Below the pieces are notes generated by a model. That model was not told the origin of the DNA, searched no databases, and saw only the letters and a program-made list of their open reading frames with translations. A DNA stretch of 64,000 bases from Pseudomonas fluorescens (GTDB lineage: Bacteria > Pseudomonadota > Gammaproteobacteria > Pseudomonadales > Pseudomonadaceae): the NCBI RefSeq assembly GCF_000967965.1, contig NZ_LACC01000026.1, positions 62,001 through 126,000 on the forward strand. The letters run 5' to 3'. This document shows positions 24,082 to 32,566 of the stretch, piece by piece. The translations under genes and the position numbers were made by a program. The first letter of the stretch is position 1. Every line of letters starts with the position of its first letter.

Positions 24082-25041
24082 ATGGATCTCTTACTCATTC
24101 TGACGTATGCCGCTCTGTGCGTAGCCATCTTCAAGATCTTCCGCATCCCCCTGAACAAATGGACGGTGCCCACGGCGGTGCTGGGCGGGATCGTGATCAT
24201 CGGCGCGCTGATTTTCACGATGAACTACAACCACCCCTACTCCGAGGTGGCACGTTCCTATTTCGTATCGGTCCCGGTGATTCCCGTGGTCAGCGGCCAG
24301 GTGATCGATGTACCGGTAAAAACCAACCAGCCCCTGGAAAAAGGCGATGTGCTGTTTCGCATCGACCCCGCGCCGTTCGAATACCGGCTCAAATCCCTCA
24401 AGGCACAGCTGATTGCCGCCCAGGCCGATCGCGCCCGGATCACCGAGCTGATCAAGCGTAATTTCAGTACCCAACGGGAACTGGACATGGTGGTCGCGCG
24501 CAGTGATGACCTGAAGGCGCAACTGGACAACGCGCAGTACGAACTCGACAACACCACGGTCCGTGCGCCGAGCAAAGGCTTCGTCACCCATGTTTCGCTA
24601 CGTCCGGGCATGATGGCGACCAAGTTGCCGCTGCGCCCTTCGATGGTCTTCATTCCCGCGGAAGGGCATTACTTCTCCGCTTGGATGCGCCAGAACAGCC
24701 TGTTGCGCCTGACCGAGGGCGACGAGGCCGAGGTCGCTTTCGATGGCATTCCAGGCAAGGTGTTCGAAGGCAGGGTCAAGACTGTCGTTTCGGTCATCGC
24801 CGAAGGCCAGATCCAACCGTCAGGCACCCTGATCGGCTTCACCGGCTCTCCACCGGCCGGCCGGGTCCCGGTGATCATTGAGATCACCGACCCCGACTAT
24901 GCCCAGTATGCCGGCCAGATGCCGGGCGGCGCCTACGGCCAGGCGGCGCTGTACAGCCAGCATTTCCATCACATCGCGATGATGCGCAAAATCCTTCTGC
25001 GCATGGCCGCCTGGATGAACTACATCTTTCCGTTCCACTAA
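24082..25041 (+). CDS. HlyD-family secretion adaptor (YiaV-like)
   Basis: This is a 319-residue protein with two N-terminal hydrophobic segments (LLLILTYAALCVAIFKIF and VPTAVLGGIVIIGALIFTM). The periplasmic adaptor region has lipoyl half-motifs (PVVSGQVIDVPVKTNQPLEK and RAPSKGFVTHVSLRPGMMA), a short coiled coil and a beta-barrel. It resembles the YiaV/YibH type of membrane-fusion protein that lacks an adjacent pump gene. It is translated with the DUF3302 gene three bases upstream. The C-terminus ends in an amphipathic or hydrophobic tail (AAWMNYIFPFH). The partner exporter is unknown. Confidence 0.88.
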   Translation: MDLLLILTYAALCVAIFKIFRIPLNKWTVPTAVLGGIVIIGALIFTMNYNHPYSEVARSYFVSVPVIPVVSGQVIDVPVKTNQPLEKGDVLFRIDPAPFEYRLKSLKAQLIAAQADRARITELIKRNFSTQRELDMVVARSDDLKAQLDNAQYELDNTTVRAPSKGFVTHVSLRPGMMATKLPLRPSMVFIPAEGHYFSAWMRQNSLLRLTEGDEAEVAFDGIPGKVFEGRVKTVVSVIAEGQIQPSGTLIGFTGSPPAGRVPVIIEITDPDYAQYAGQMPGGAYGQAALYSQHFHHIAMMRKILLRMAAWMNYIFPFH

Positions 25042-25210
25042 CCGGGCAGCATCGGCAACTGGCTCAATCATTGGATTGGGTCGGTTGCCGGTTCGGCGAA
25101 CCGGACTGATTTCGCAGACTGAGGGTCGGAGGAAAAAGGCCAGACAGCGGGTCGCACCATTGTGGTGCTGGAAGAATCGACAGGAAGGAGCGAGGCAGCG
25201 AGGGTCGGCG

Positions 25211-25336
25211 CTAAATAATCCAGTACAGCAGCAGGCAAGAAGCAATCCAGTGAGATGCCTGGATCACCCCCCATGCCAGCAGGACACACATCAACAAGTA
25301 GCCCGCAAGGAACCTGAACATCGCGTCCCTTTCCAT
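25211..25336 (-). CDS. 41-residue membrane microprotein
   Basis: This is a leftward gene of 41 codons in the 471-base gap after the HlyD gene. The peptide starts MERDAMFRFLAGYLLMCVLL and continues AWGVIQASHWIASC before a hydrophobic end LLLYWII, so it is one or two membrane helices. GGGAGGG lies eight bases before the ATG. The rest of the gap shows nothing recognisable. It is likely a genuine small protein; function unknown. Confidence 0.55.
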   Translation of the reverse strand: MERDAMFRFLAGYLLMCVLLAWGVIQASHWIASCLLLYWII

Positions 25337-25512
25337 GCAACCCTCCCGACTTTGCAGCCATACAGGGCGCTCAATGCCAACGCGTAACCATTACGACGTC
25401 CATCTCGCCCATATAGGCTTCGATTGCCAGAATGGTTTGCAGTTCCACAGGCGTACAATTCGGGAAAAATGACCTGCCCCCTGTCCGCAGGCAGGCCGCT
25501 CTGGCGCTCACA

Positions 25513-27765
25513 TCACTTCAGATACCACCCCCAGGGCTCTCCGTTGTAGCGGGTGATCTGCTTGGTTTCCAGGTAGCTGTTGTAGCCCCACTCACCCAGT
25601 TCGCGACCAATGCCGCTTTGCTTGTAGCCGCCCCAGGGTGCCTCGACGAAAGTCGGTTGCGAGCAGTTGACCCACACGATGCCCGCGCGAAAGCCGCGAG
25701 CGACCCGTTCGCAGCGCGGGATATCCCGGGACATGACGGCCGCCGCCAACCCGAACGGCGAGTCATTGGCCAGGCGGATCGCTTCGGCTTCCGTGTCGAA
25801 GGCGCGCAGGCACACCACCGGGCCGAAAATTTCCTCGCACCACACGGTGCTGTCCTCGGGGACATCGGCGAAAATCGCCGGCGTCAGGTAATAACCCTTT
25901 TCCAGATGACCCGGCCGCACACCACCCGAAACCAGCCGCGCCCCCTCTTGCTGACCGGCTGCAATCGCCGCCAGCACCTTGTCCAGTTGCCCCTGACTGA
26001 CCAGCGGCCCGAGCTTCACCCCTTCCTCGAAGCCCTGGCCAATCTGAATCTGCTCGGTAGCGGCAATCAGGCGCTCCAGCAGCGCCGGGTACAACCCGCG
26101 TTCCACCAGCACCCGCGAAGTGGCTGAACAGACCTGGCCCTGGTTCCAGAAGATCCCGAACAGAATCCACTCCACCGCCGCCTCAATATCACTGTCGGCG
26201 AAGATCACGAAAGGCGATTTGCCACCCAGTTCCAGGCTGATGTTTTTGATCTCGCTGGCAGCGGCCTGCATGATCTTGCGTCCGGTCGGCACGCTGCCGG
26301 TGAAGGCGATCTTGTCGACCTGCGAGTGTTCGGCCAACGGCGCGCCCGCCTCGCGTCCCCAGCCTGTGACCACATTCAGCACCCCGGCCGGCAACCCGGC
26401 CTGGTCGGCGATGCCGGCCAGTTCGAGGGCGGTCAGCGGTGTCAGTTCGGAAGGCTTGAGCACCAGGGTGCAACCCGCCGCGAGTGCCGGGGCGACTTTC
26501 CACGCAGCCATCAGCATCGGGAAATTCCACGGGATGATCGCCGCGACCACACCCACCGGTTCCTTGATCACCGACGAGGTGAAGCGCGCATCCGGCAACT
26601 CGATCGACTGCTCATTGTGCTGGTCCGACTGCTCGGCAAGCCCCGCATAGAAGTCGAAGCACCCGGCGGTGTCGGCGATGTCCCACAACGCTTCCGGTAG
26701 CGGTTTACCGTTATCGCGCACTTCGATGGCCGCCAGTTCGTCCTGGCGAGCGCGGATGCCATCGGCGATGCTCCTCAGCACTTGCGCCCGTCGTGCGCCG
26801 GACCAGCGCGGCCAGTCTCCCTCGTCAAACGCCCTGCGCGCCGCCGCCACGGCCAGATCGATGTCCTCGGCGGTCGCCGAGGCAACCTGCGCCAGAACCG
26901 ACTCGTCACTCGGATCGAGCGTGTCGAAAACACCGCGTTGAACCGGGGTGACCCACTCACCGCCGATGTACAACCGTTGATAGTCACCCATGGGACACTC
27001 CTTGATCCTGCGGTGCCGACGCTGCTGGTACAGCTGTTCGGCGACCTGCAATTGCTCGCGGTCATTGACCCCGAGCACGTCGATTTCATCCACCTCCACG
27101 GCCGTCACCGTCAGCCCCGCCTCGTTGGCCACCGCCACCGCGTCAGTGAGGTAGTACTCGCCCTGGGCGTTGCGGTTGCCGATACGTTCCAGCAGCCACA
27201 GGCAGGTGTCGGCGCGCAGGCCCATGACGCCGCCGTTGCAGAAGTTGATGTCCAGTTCCTGCGGGCTGGCGTCTTTGGCTTCGCGAATGGCCCGCAAACG
27301 CCCCTGCTCCACCAGCAGCCGCCCGTAAGGCCCGGGCTGTTGGGTGTGGAAACCCGCCACCGCCACCGCTGCGCCGTCTATCAGCGCCCGACGCAAACGG
27401 TTCAAGGTCTGCGGGGTGATCAACGGCGAATCGCCAAACAGCACCAACACACAACCCTGCTTGTGAGCCTCCAGTGCAGGCCGGGCCGCAAGCACTGCGT
27501 GGGCCGTGCCCAGTTGTTCGTGCTGGGTAAACACCTGCGCCGTCGGTGCCGCCTGTCGCAGGTACTCGGTCACCTGCCCGCCACTGGCGCCCACCACCAC
27601 CGCCCGTTGCTCGATGCCCGCCGCCGTCACCGCCGCCAGCACATGGCCGAGCAGCGGCTGGTTGCCCACCGGGTGCAAGACCTTGGGCAGCGGCGAACGC
27701 ATGCGCGTGCCCTGCCCGGCCGCGAGAATCACCGCCAGGGTCGGCCAGCCAATGTTGTCGCTCAT
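25513..27765 (-). CDS. GlmU-like uridylyltransferase :: aldehyde dehydrogenase fusion
   Basis: This is a single 750-codon frame. Residues 1-250 are a GlmU-type nucleotidyltransferase: LAAGQGTRMRSPLPKVLHPV, LFGDSPLI, and NAQGEYYLTDAVA. It lacks the C-terminal acetyltransferase beta-helix of GlmU. From residue 259 (MGDYQRLYIGG) a complete aldehyde dehydrogenase follows, with the Glu in LELGGKSP and the Cys in NQGQVCSATSR. An AAGGAGTG ribosome site precedes the internal ATG at 26991, so free dehydrogenase may also be made. No stop separates the two parts. The uridylyltransferase would turn a sugar-1-phosphate, perhaps from the nearby AmgK-like kinase, into UDP-sugar for the two glycosyltransferases in the locus. 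It is the last gene of the leftward operon. Confidence 0.85.
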   Translation of the reverse strand: MSDNIGWPTLAVILAAGQGTRMRSPLPKVLHPVGNQPLLGHVLAAVTAAGIEQRAVVVGASGGQVTEYLRQAAPTAQVFTQHEQLGTAHAVLAARPALEAHKQGCVLVLFGDSPLITPQTLNRLRRALIDGAAVAVAGFHTQQPGPYGRLLVEQGRLRAIREAKDASPQELDINFCNGGVMGLRADTCLWLLERIGNRNAQGEYYLTDAVAVANEAGLTVTAVEVDEIDVLGVNDREQLQVAEQLYQQRRHRRIKECPMGDYQRLYIGGEWVTPVQRGVFDTLDPSDESVLAQVASATAEDIDLAVAAARRAFDEGDWPRWSGARRAQVLRSIADGIRARQDELAAIEVRDNGKPLPEALWDIADTAGCFDFYAGLAEQSDQHNEQSIELPDARFTSSVIKEPVGVVAAIIPWNFPMLMAAWKVAPALAAGCTLVLKPSELTPLTALELAGIADQAGLPAGVLNVVTGWGREAGAPLAEHSQVDKIAFTGSVPTGRKIMQAAASEIKNISLELGGKSPFVIFADSDIEAAVEWILFGIFWNQGQVCSATSRVLVERGLYPALLERLIAATEQIQIGQGFEEGVKLGPLVSQGQLDKVLAAIAAGQQEGARLVSGGVRPGHLEKGYYLTPAIFADVPEDSTVWCEEIFGPVVCLRAFDTEAEAIRLANDSPFGLAAAVMSRDIPRCERVARGFRAGIVWVNCSQPTFVEAPWGGYKQSGIGRELGEWGYNSYLETKQITRYNGEPWGWYLK

Positions 27766-27792
27766 CGCGATCCTCCTGTGTGCATCCCGGCT

Positions 27793-29301
27793 TCAGGCAG
27801 GATCGCGATAGAACACGTCGTCGGCGTAGGGATACCACCAGTCCTGGATTTTCGGCTGGTGGTCGATGATGACCATTTTCGATCGGCGGAACGCTTCCAG
27901 CCCCTGACGCCCGAGCTCGCGCCCAAGACCCGACATTTTCCAGCCGCCGAACGGAAGCGCATCGTTGTCGATCAGCGGATTGTTGACCCAGACCATCCCC
28001 GCTTCCAGACGCTCGGCGGCTTCCATGGCTTCGGCCAGATCCGTGGAAAACAGCGAGGCGCCAAGGCCGAACGGCGAGTCGTTGGCCAAGCGCACCGCCT
28101 CATCGAAATCGCCGACCCGGCAGATCGCCGCCACCGGGCCGAAGCACTCTTCCTGCAGAATCGCCATGTCGCCGGTCACCCCGGTGAGGATGGTCGGCTC
28201 ATAGAACCAGCCGACGGTTTGCTCGGGTGGAATCCGCCCGCCACACACCACTTTCGCGCCTTTGGCTACGGCGTCATCGACCAGTCGCATGACTTTGTTT
28301 CGCGCTGCCTCGCTGACCATCGGCCCGATCTCCGAGCGCTCCAGGCCATGGCCAATGCGCAAGGCGCGGGTGCGTTCGGCGAATTTCGCGACAAACTCGT
28401 CATGGATTTCATCGACGACGTAGAAGCGTTCCGCCGAGGTGCAGATCTGCCCGCTGAGGTGAAACGCCGCCGTCACCGCCCCCGCCGCTGCCACTTCCAA
28501 CGGTGCATGCCTGGAGATGATCAGCGGATCGCTGCCACCGGCCTCGATCACGCAAGGTTTCATCCGTTCGGCGCAGGCCACGGCCACCGCTTTGCCTGCC
28601 GCCACGCTGCCGGTGAAGGCCACCGCGTGGGTCTGCGCCGACTGCACCAACAACTGCGCGGTGAGCGCATCACCCGGCACACAAGACACCAGCCCAGGCA
28701 GCAACGCGGTGAAGTGCTCCATAAACTTGAGGGTGCACAGGGTCGTGGCTTCCGCCGGTTTGATGATGCAGGCATTGCCCGCCGCCAAAGACGCGGCGAC
28801 GGTCCAGCACATCAGCAGGATCGGAAAGTTGAACGGCATGATGTGCACGCTGACGCCATACGGCTCGTAACGCACATGCTGGAACGAGCCGATTTGCGTG
28901 GTGCCGGCGACCTTGCCGGCATCGTCCCGGGCCATCTCCGCGTAGTAGCGAAAGATCGGCGCGCAGTTGGCCAGCTCGCCCATGGCCTCGGGAAACGGCT
29001 TGCCCATCTCCAGGGTCATCAAGCGTGCGACTTCACGGTTGCAAGCGATGTTCTGTTCGATGGCGTTGGCCAGTTGATGCAGGCGCGCGGCGCGGCTTTT
29101 GGCATCCACTACGCGCCATTGTTTTTGCGCGGCGGTGGCGGCATCCGTGGCGGCTTGCACATCGGCTTCGCCACACACGCCGACTTGCCCGACCGGTTGC
29201 AGGGTCGCCGGGTCGAGCACTTCGCGCACACGGCCTGCGGTCAGCGGCAGGAATTCAGAATTGATGAAACGCAATGCGGTGTCAGTGTTGAACGTGGCCA
29301 T
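27793..29301 (-). CDS. NAD(P)-dependent aldehyde dehydrogenase
   Basis: This 502-residue ALDH-superfamily enzyme oxidises an aldehyde to a carboxylate. Active-site residues are the Glu in EAGGSDP and the Cys in LSGQICTSAERF. The cofactor motif FTGSVAAGKAVA and the C-terminal PFGGWKMSGLGRE are also present. The ATG at 29301 follows AGGA at nine bases; an open stretch further upstream is antisense-like and inside the kinase gene, so I excluded it. It overlaps the kinase stop by 20 bases and lies 27 bases before the fusion gene, which carries a second ALDH. In an amine-oxidising locus it probably acts on an aminoaldehyde. Confidence 0.9.
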   Translation of the reverse strand: MATFNTDTALRFINSEFLPLTAGRVREVLDPATLQPVGQVGVCGEADVQAATDAATAAQKQWRVVDAKSRAARLHQLANAIEQNIACNREVARLMTLEMGKPFPEAMGELANCAPIFRYYAEMARDDAGKVAGTTQIGSFQHVRYEPYGVSVHIMPFNFPILLMCWTVAASLAAGNACIIKPAEATTLCTLKFMEHFTALLPGLVSCVPGDALTAQLLVQSAQTHAVAFTGSVAAGKAVAVACAERMKPCVIEAGGSDPLIISRHAPLEVAAAGAVTAAFHLSGQICTSAERFYVVDEIHDEFVAKFAERTRALRIGHGLERSEIGPMVSEAARNKVMRLVDDAVAKGAKVVCGGRIPPEQTVGWFYEPTILTGVTGDMAILQEECFGPVAAICRVGDFDEAVRLANDSPFGLGASLFSTDLAEAMEAAERLEAGMVWVNNPLIDNDALPFGGWKMSGLGRELGRQGLEAFRRSKMVIIDHQPKIQDWWYPYADDVFYRDPA

Positions 29302-30355
29302 GGGATGATCCTTGAACCAATCGATAAGGGGTTTCACGCAACGTCGCCAGGGTCTCGGCGGGCAGCTCTTCACGCCAGCCAGGCACGTGCCGGTCGAGCC
29401 ATTGGCGCAGCGGCGCAAAGGCCTCGGCGTCCAGGGCGCGGACGAACAAACCCAAGGTGCGCGGCAAGTGCGCCAGGTAACCGTGCTTGCCGTCACGACC
29501 GGCCAGGCGCACGAAAATCCCCAGCACCTTGGCGTGACGCTGGGCGGCCAGGCGCCGGTAATCTTCGAGAAAACCCGGTGCATCCAGCTCCGGGCGCTGC
29601 AACAGGTAACGGCTGACCAGTGCCGCCCGCAGCGCTTCGGGCACATCGCGCCGGGCGTCTTCGAGCAGCGACATCAGGTCATAGGCCGCCGCCCCGACCA
29701 GGGCGTCCTGGAAATCCAGCAAGCCGCAGGCCGCCACGCCTTCACGGCCTTGCAGCAGCATCAGGTTGTCGACATGAAAGTCGCGCAGCACCAGGGCTTC
29801 GCGGCGTTTTGCGACATCGCGGCAGGCATCGGCGAACAACGCCAGATACTCCTCGCGCAGGTCTTGCGCCGCGTCCTTGCCGATCAGCAGCGGCACATAC
29901 CAGTCGATAAACAGCGCGTACTCGTCCGCCAGTCGCTGACCGTCGTAAGGCGCCAGTTCCGTGGCTGGCGCTGCGCGATGCAAGGCCACCAGCGTATCGA
30001 CCGCCAGGTGATACAGCTGCGATTCCGAATGCCCGGCCAGCAGCAGTCGGGTGTAGGTGTCGTGACCGAAATCCTCGATCAACGCCAGCCCCGCCGCTTC
30101 GTCCACTTCCAGCAAGGCTGGCGCAGACAGACCCAGCCCGTGCAACTGCCGGGCGATGCGCACGAACGGGCCGATGGGCTCACTGTCGGGGGGCGAATCC
30201 ATCAGCAACAGGCCCGCGCCGTCCAGGCGAAAATAACGCCGGCTCGAGGCATCCGCCGGCAAGGCGACCAGCAAGCCACCGGCGTAACCGGCGCGGGCCA
30301 GAAAGGCGGCGCGCTGGTCCTCACGGGTTGGCAATGACGCCAGTGCATCTGTCAT
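29282..30355 (-). CDS. AmgK-like sugar kinase (APH superfamily)
   Basis: This 357-residue APH-fold kinase resembles AmgK, the anomeric kinase for N-acetylmuramate/N-acetylglucosamine. The N-terminal region DASSRRYFRLDGAGLLLMD, then PIGPFVRIARQLHGLGLSAP, matches that family. The catalytic loop is LRDFHVDNLML, keeping Asp and Asn but with Leu where most APH kinases have His. The metal motif is LLDFQDALVG. The start is the ATG at 30355, after GGTGA. Next to a GlmU-like uridylyltransferase it forms the pair that in MurNAc salvage (AmgK-MurU) makes a UDP-sugar. Here the product may feed the two GT1 glycosyltransferases. The sugar substrate is inferred. Confidence 0.8.
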   Translation of the reverse strand: MTDALASLPTREDQRAAFLARAGYAGGLLVALPADASSRRYFRLDGAGLLLMDSPPDSEPIGPFVRIARQLHGLGLSAPALLEVDEAAGLALIEDFGHDTYTRLLLAGHSESQLYHLAVDTLVALHRAAPATELAPYDGQRLADEYALFIDWYVPLLIGKDAAQDLREEYLALFADACRDVAKRREALVLRDFHVDNLMLLQGREGVAACGLLDFQDALVGAAAYDLMSLLEDARRDVPEALRAALVSRYLLQRPELDAPGFLEDYRRLAAQRHAKVLGIFVRLAGRDGKHGYLAHLPRTLGLFVRALDAEAFAPLRQWLDRHVPGWREELPAETLATLRETPYRLVQGSSHGHVQH

Positions 30356-30360
30356 GGCAG

Positions 30361-30705
30361 TCACCGGATCATGTAGACCTTTTTGATGGTCTCGTGGACG
30401 GTGCACACACCCTTCCAGTCCTTGCCGAAGAAGGCGGCGGTGTCCGGCTTGATCTCGATCACTTCGCCGGACTCGTGGACGTATGTGCAGCGACCTTCGA
30501 GAAAGTGGCAGAACTCGTCGCTGGTGACATGGCAGAACCACTTGCCCGGGGTGCAGATCCAGATGCCGCATTCGGACTGGCCTTCGGGGCCTTTGTGCAG
30601 CACCACGCCGCAGACACGGGATTCACCTTCAAGCATGGTCGGGATCACGCCCCAATCCTTGACGTCGGTGATGCTCAGCGGGTCGTACAGAAACGGGGTC
30701 TTCAT
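30361..30705 (-). CDS. Small cupin protein 1
   Basis: This 114-residue single-domain cupin belongs to the Cupin_3/DUF861-like group. The core reads GIWICTPGKWFCHVTSDEFC then HFLEGRCTYV, with the second cupin motif as PDTAAFFGKDWKGVC. The metal-binding His/Glu pattern is partly kept (H in WFCHV, E in DEFCHFLEG). It has paralogues at 30890 and 40438 in the same locus. GGAGAG precedes the ATG. Such cupins often sit beside DAO-type oxidases and may tautomerise, hydrolyse or sense an intermediate. It lies between a paralogous cupin and the AmgK-like kinase in the leftward operon. Confidence 0.85.
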   Translation of the reverse strand: MKTPFLYDPLSITDVKDWGVIPTMLEGESRVCGVVLHKGPEGQSECGIWICTPGKWFCHVTSDEFCHFLEGRCTYVHESGEVIEIKPDTAAFFGKDWKGVCTVHETIKKVYMIR

Positions 30706-30749
30706 CTGTTGCTCTCCAGAAAAATCAGTTCAAAAGGTTCATCGCATAA

Positions 30750-30846
30750 CCTGTGGCGAGGGAACTTGCTCCCGCTGGACTGCGCAGCAGGCCCAATTGT
30801 TGGGGCAGCTTCGCTGCCCAGCGGGAGCAAGCTCCCTCGCCACAGG
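30750..30846. repeat. REPIN: inverted REP pair
   Basis: CCTGTGGCGAGGGAACTTGC and its complement GCAAGCTCCCTCGCCACAGG flank a 57-base centre with further pairing (GGGCAGC/GCTGCCC region). It is the typical Pseudomonas REP doublet. It lies inside the operon, between two cupin genes, so it may stabilise the upstream mRNA. Confidence 0.9.
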
Positions 30847-30852
30847 TCCAGT

Positions 30853-30894
30853 GTCAGGTTCAGGTTCAGGTTCAAGTGCGGTGTCAGGTTCAAG
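30853..30894. repeat. GGTTCA hexamer repeats
   Basis: After the REP doublet, TCAGGTTCAGGTTCAGGTTC is followed by a second GTCAGGTTCAAG, giving an irregular array of the hexamer GGTTCA just downstream of the cupin 2 stop. It looks like slippage-prone simple sequence with no evident role. Confidence 0.5.
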
Positions 30895-31258
30895 CCAGCA
30901 TGTAAACGTTGCGCAGGGTTTCCCGGACGTGGCATTCGCCCGTCCAGCCGGCAGGGAACAGCACCAGGGTGTTGGGGCGCACTTCGATCACTTCGCCGTT
31001 GTCGTTACGGTAAGTGGCGTGCCCCGCGATGAAATGGCACAACTCGTCCCGGGGAATCGACAGCCGCCAGCGACCGGGGGTGCACACCCACAATCCGGTT
31101 TCCGGGCTGTTGTTCGGGCCCTTGAACAGCAAGCGGCCGCTGGAATGCGAAACGCCTTCGACGGCGTCGCTCTGCACGCCCCAGTCCACCAGGTCGGTGC
31201 GGCTGCTGACGGCTTCGAGGTACGGCGTGATACCCGCCGTGGTGGATGAATCAGGCAT
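30890..31258 (-). CDS. Small cupin protein 2
   Basis: This 122-residue cupin is paralogous to the one at 30361: compare GLWVCTPGRWRLSIPRDELC and HFIAGHATYRND with the partner's core, and the shared ending VRETLRNVYMLA. It keeps DELCHFI and the PAGWTGECHV second motif. The ATG at 31258 overlaps the glycosyltransferase stop by eight bases, so it is co-translated with that enzyme. The glycosyltransferase at 37673 is likewise followed by a cupin (after the FAD oxidase), so GT-cupin association recurs. The role is unknown; a small-molecule binding or isomerase function is plausible. Confidence 0.85.
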   Translation of the reverse strand: MPDSSTTAGITPYLEAVSSRTDLVDWGVQSDAVEGVSHSSGRLLFKGPNNSPETGLWVCTPGRWRLSIPRDELCHFIAGHATYRNDNGEVIEVRPNTLVLFPAGWTGECHVRETLRNVYMLA

Positions 31259-32534
31259 CGTTGAGCACCTTGTCGAGAATCGCGGCCGCGTCTTGCGGCC
31301 CCTTGCGGGATTGCATCTGCGCGCTGGTGCGCTGCAGGCGTTGGCGCATCGCCTCGTCGTTGAGGCACGCATGGAGTTTTTCCGCGAGCTGCTCTTCGCT
31401 CCACTCATAGCGGTCGAGCTTGAAGCCGTGACCGCTTTCTTCGGCGCGCATGGCGTTGTCGTGGCCGTCCCAAACGTAGGACATGACAATCGCCGGTTTG
31501 CCGAAGAACAGGCACTCGGTGAAGCTGTTGTTGCCGCCGTGGTGGATCACCGCGTCGACCTGGGCAATCACCGACGGCTGCGGGAACCAGTTGGAGATCT
31601 GCACGTTGTCCGGCAGGTCCGGGTATTCGTCGAGGTGCTCGCCGACGTTGAACAGTGCGCGGTAAGGCAGCTTGCCCACTGCCTCGATCAGGCGCTTGAG
31701 CAACTCGACATCGCCGGAACCGAGGCTGCCGAAACTGGCGTACAGCAATGGCTTGTCGTTGTGGGCGCGGAACGGCGGAATCTCGTAGGGCGTATCGTCG
31801 CGCACGCAACCCTGCAGGTAATGGAAGCGCTCGGCCGGCAGCGGATGGCGGCGGTCGAACTTGACCGCATCGGGGTACAACAACAGGTTCATGAACGGCG
31901 AGGCTTCAAAGAAGGTGCCCAGCGGATACGGCTGCTCGCCATGGGCCTGGAGGAACTGGTTGAAGTCGTCGTGGATCGGCCCGACCACTTCCTCGAAACG
32001 CTGGCGGAATTGCGCGTGGCCGGCCTTGTCGTCGATGCTCATGCCCGACAGGTGCGGCGGGATATCCGGGTCTTCGATCTCGTTTTCCGAGCAGGAAATG
32101 ATCCGCACCCACGGCTTGCCGTATTGCTTGATCGCCGGAAACAGGATCACGTTGTCGACGCAGATCAGGTCGGGCTTGACCTTGTCCAGCACCGCCGGCA
32201 GGTCCTTTTGCGCCCACTTGGCGGTTTCGACGATGGCCGCCCAGCATTCCTTGACGTAGTTGTCGATCTGGTCGAGCGGCGACTTGCGGAAGTTCGGAAT
32301 ATGGCCGTTGATGAAATCCACCCAGTAGCGGGCCATCTCTTCGGCCGGCATCGGCGCCGACATGTTGACCATGTGCTCTTCAAAACCATAACCGGCGTAG
32401 ACACCGCTCATGCCCGGGTCGGTGAGGAACACCGCTTTATGCCCCAGGGCTTCACACGCCTGGGCGATACCCACTGAGTTCAGGGCCGGGCCGTAGGCGG
32501 CTTCGGGGAAGAATGCGATCACTTTCTGTTTCAT
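31251..32534 (-). CDS. GT1/MGT-family glycosyltransferase A
   Basis: This 427-residue GT-B fold enzyme resembles UGT/macroside-type glycosyltransferases that move a sugar from UDP-sugar to a small acceptor. The N-terminal acceptor half starts VIAFFPEAAYGPALNSVGIA. The donor half carries LLYASFGSLGSGD and the PSPG-like box from NWFPQP (315-320) through HHGGNNSF (331-338) to WDGHDNA (355-361). Its paralogue at 37673 has the same length and box. GGAG precedes the ATG. It follows the ABC transporter genes and precedes two cupins. With the AmgK-like kinase and GlmU-like domain downstream, the UDP-sugar supply is probably encoded in the same operon. Confidence 0.88.
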   Translation of the reverse strand: MKQKVIAFFPEAAYGPALNSVGIAQACEALGHKAVFLTDPGMSGVYAGYGFEEHMVNMSAPMPAEEMARYWVDFINGHIPNFRKSPLDQIDNYVKECWAAIVETAKWAQKDLPAVLDKVKPDLICVDNVILFPAIKQYGKPWVRIISCSENEIEDPDIPPHLSGMSIDDKAGHAQFRQRFEEVVGPIHDDFNQFLQAHGEQPYPLGTFFEASPFMNLLLYPDAVKFDRRHPLPAERFHYLQGCVRDDTPYEIPPFRAHNDKPLLYASFGSLGSGDVELLKRLIEAVGKLPYRALFNVGEHLDEYPDLPDNVQISNWFPQPSVIAQVDAVIHHGGNNSFTECLFFGKPAIVMSYVWDGHDNAMRAEESGHGFKLDRYEWSEEQLAEKLHACLNDEAMRQRLQRTSAQMQSRKGPQDAAAILDKVLNDA

Positions 32535-32566
32535 CGAGTGCTGCTCCTGCCTGGTCTTTTTATTGT

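Noticed and set aside
26782..29616. 944-codon rightward open frame
   Set aside because: It lies antisense to the aldehyde dehydrogenase and kinase genes, is rich in Arg/His/Gln, and shows no domain; GC-rich DNA often leaves such frames open.
29302..29646. N-terminal extension of the aldehyde dehydrogenase frame
   Set aside because: It lies inside the AmgK-like kinase gene in another frame; the enzyme starts normally at 29301 with its own ribosome site.
30702..30935. 77-codon leftward frame with LNLNLNLTL-like repeats
   Set aside because: It is a translation of the REPIN and the GGTTCA hexamer repeats, not a protein gene.
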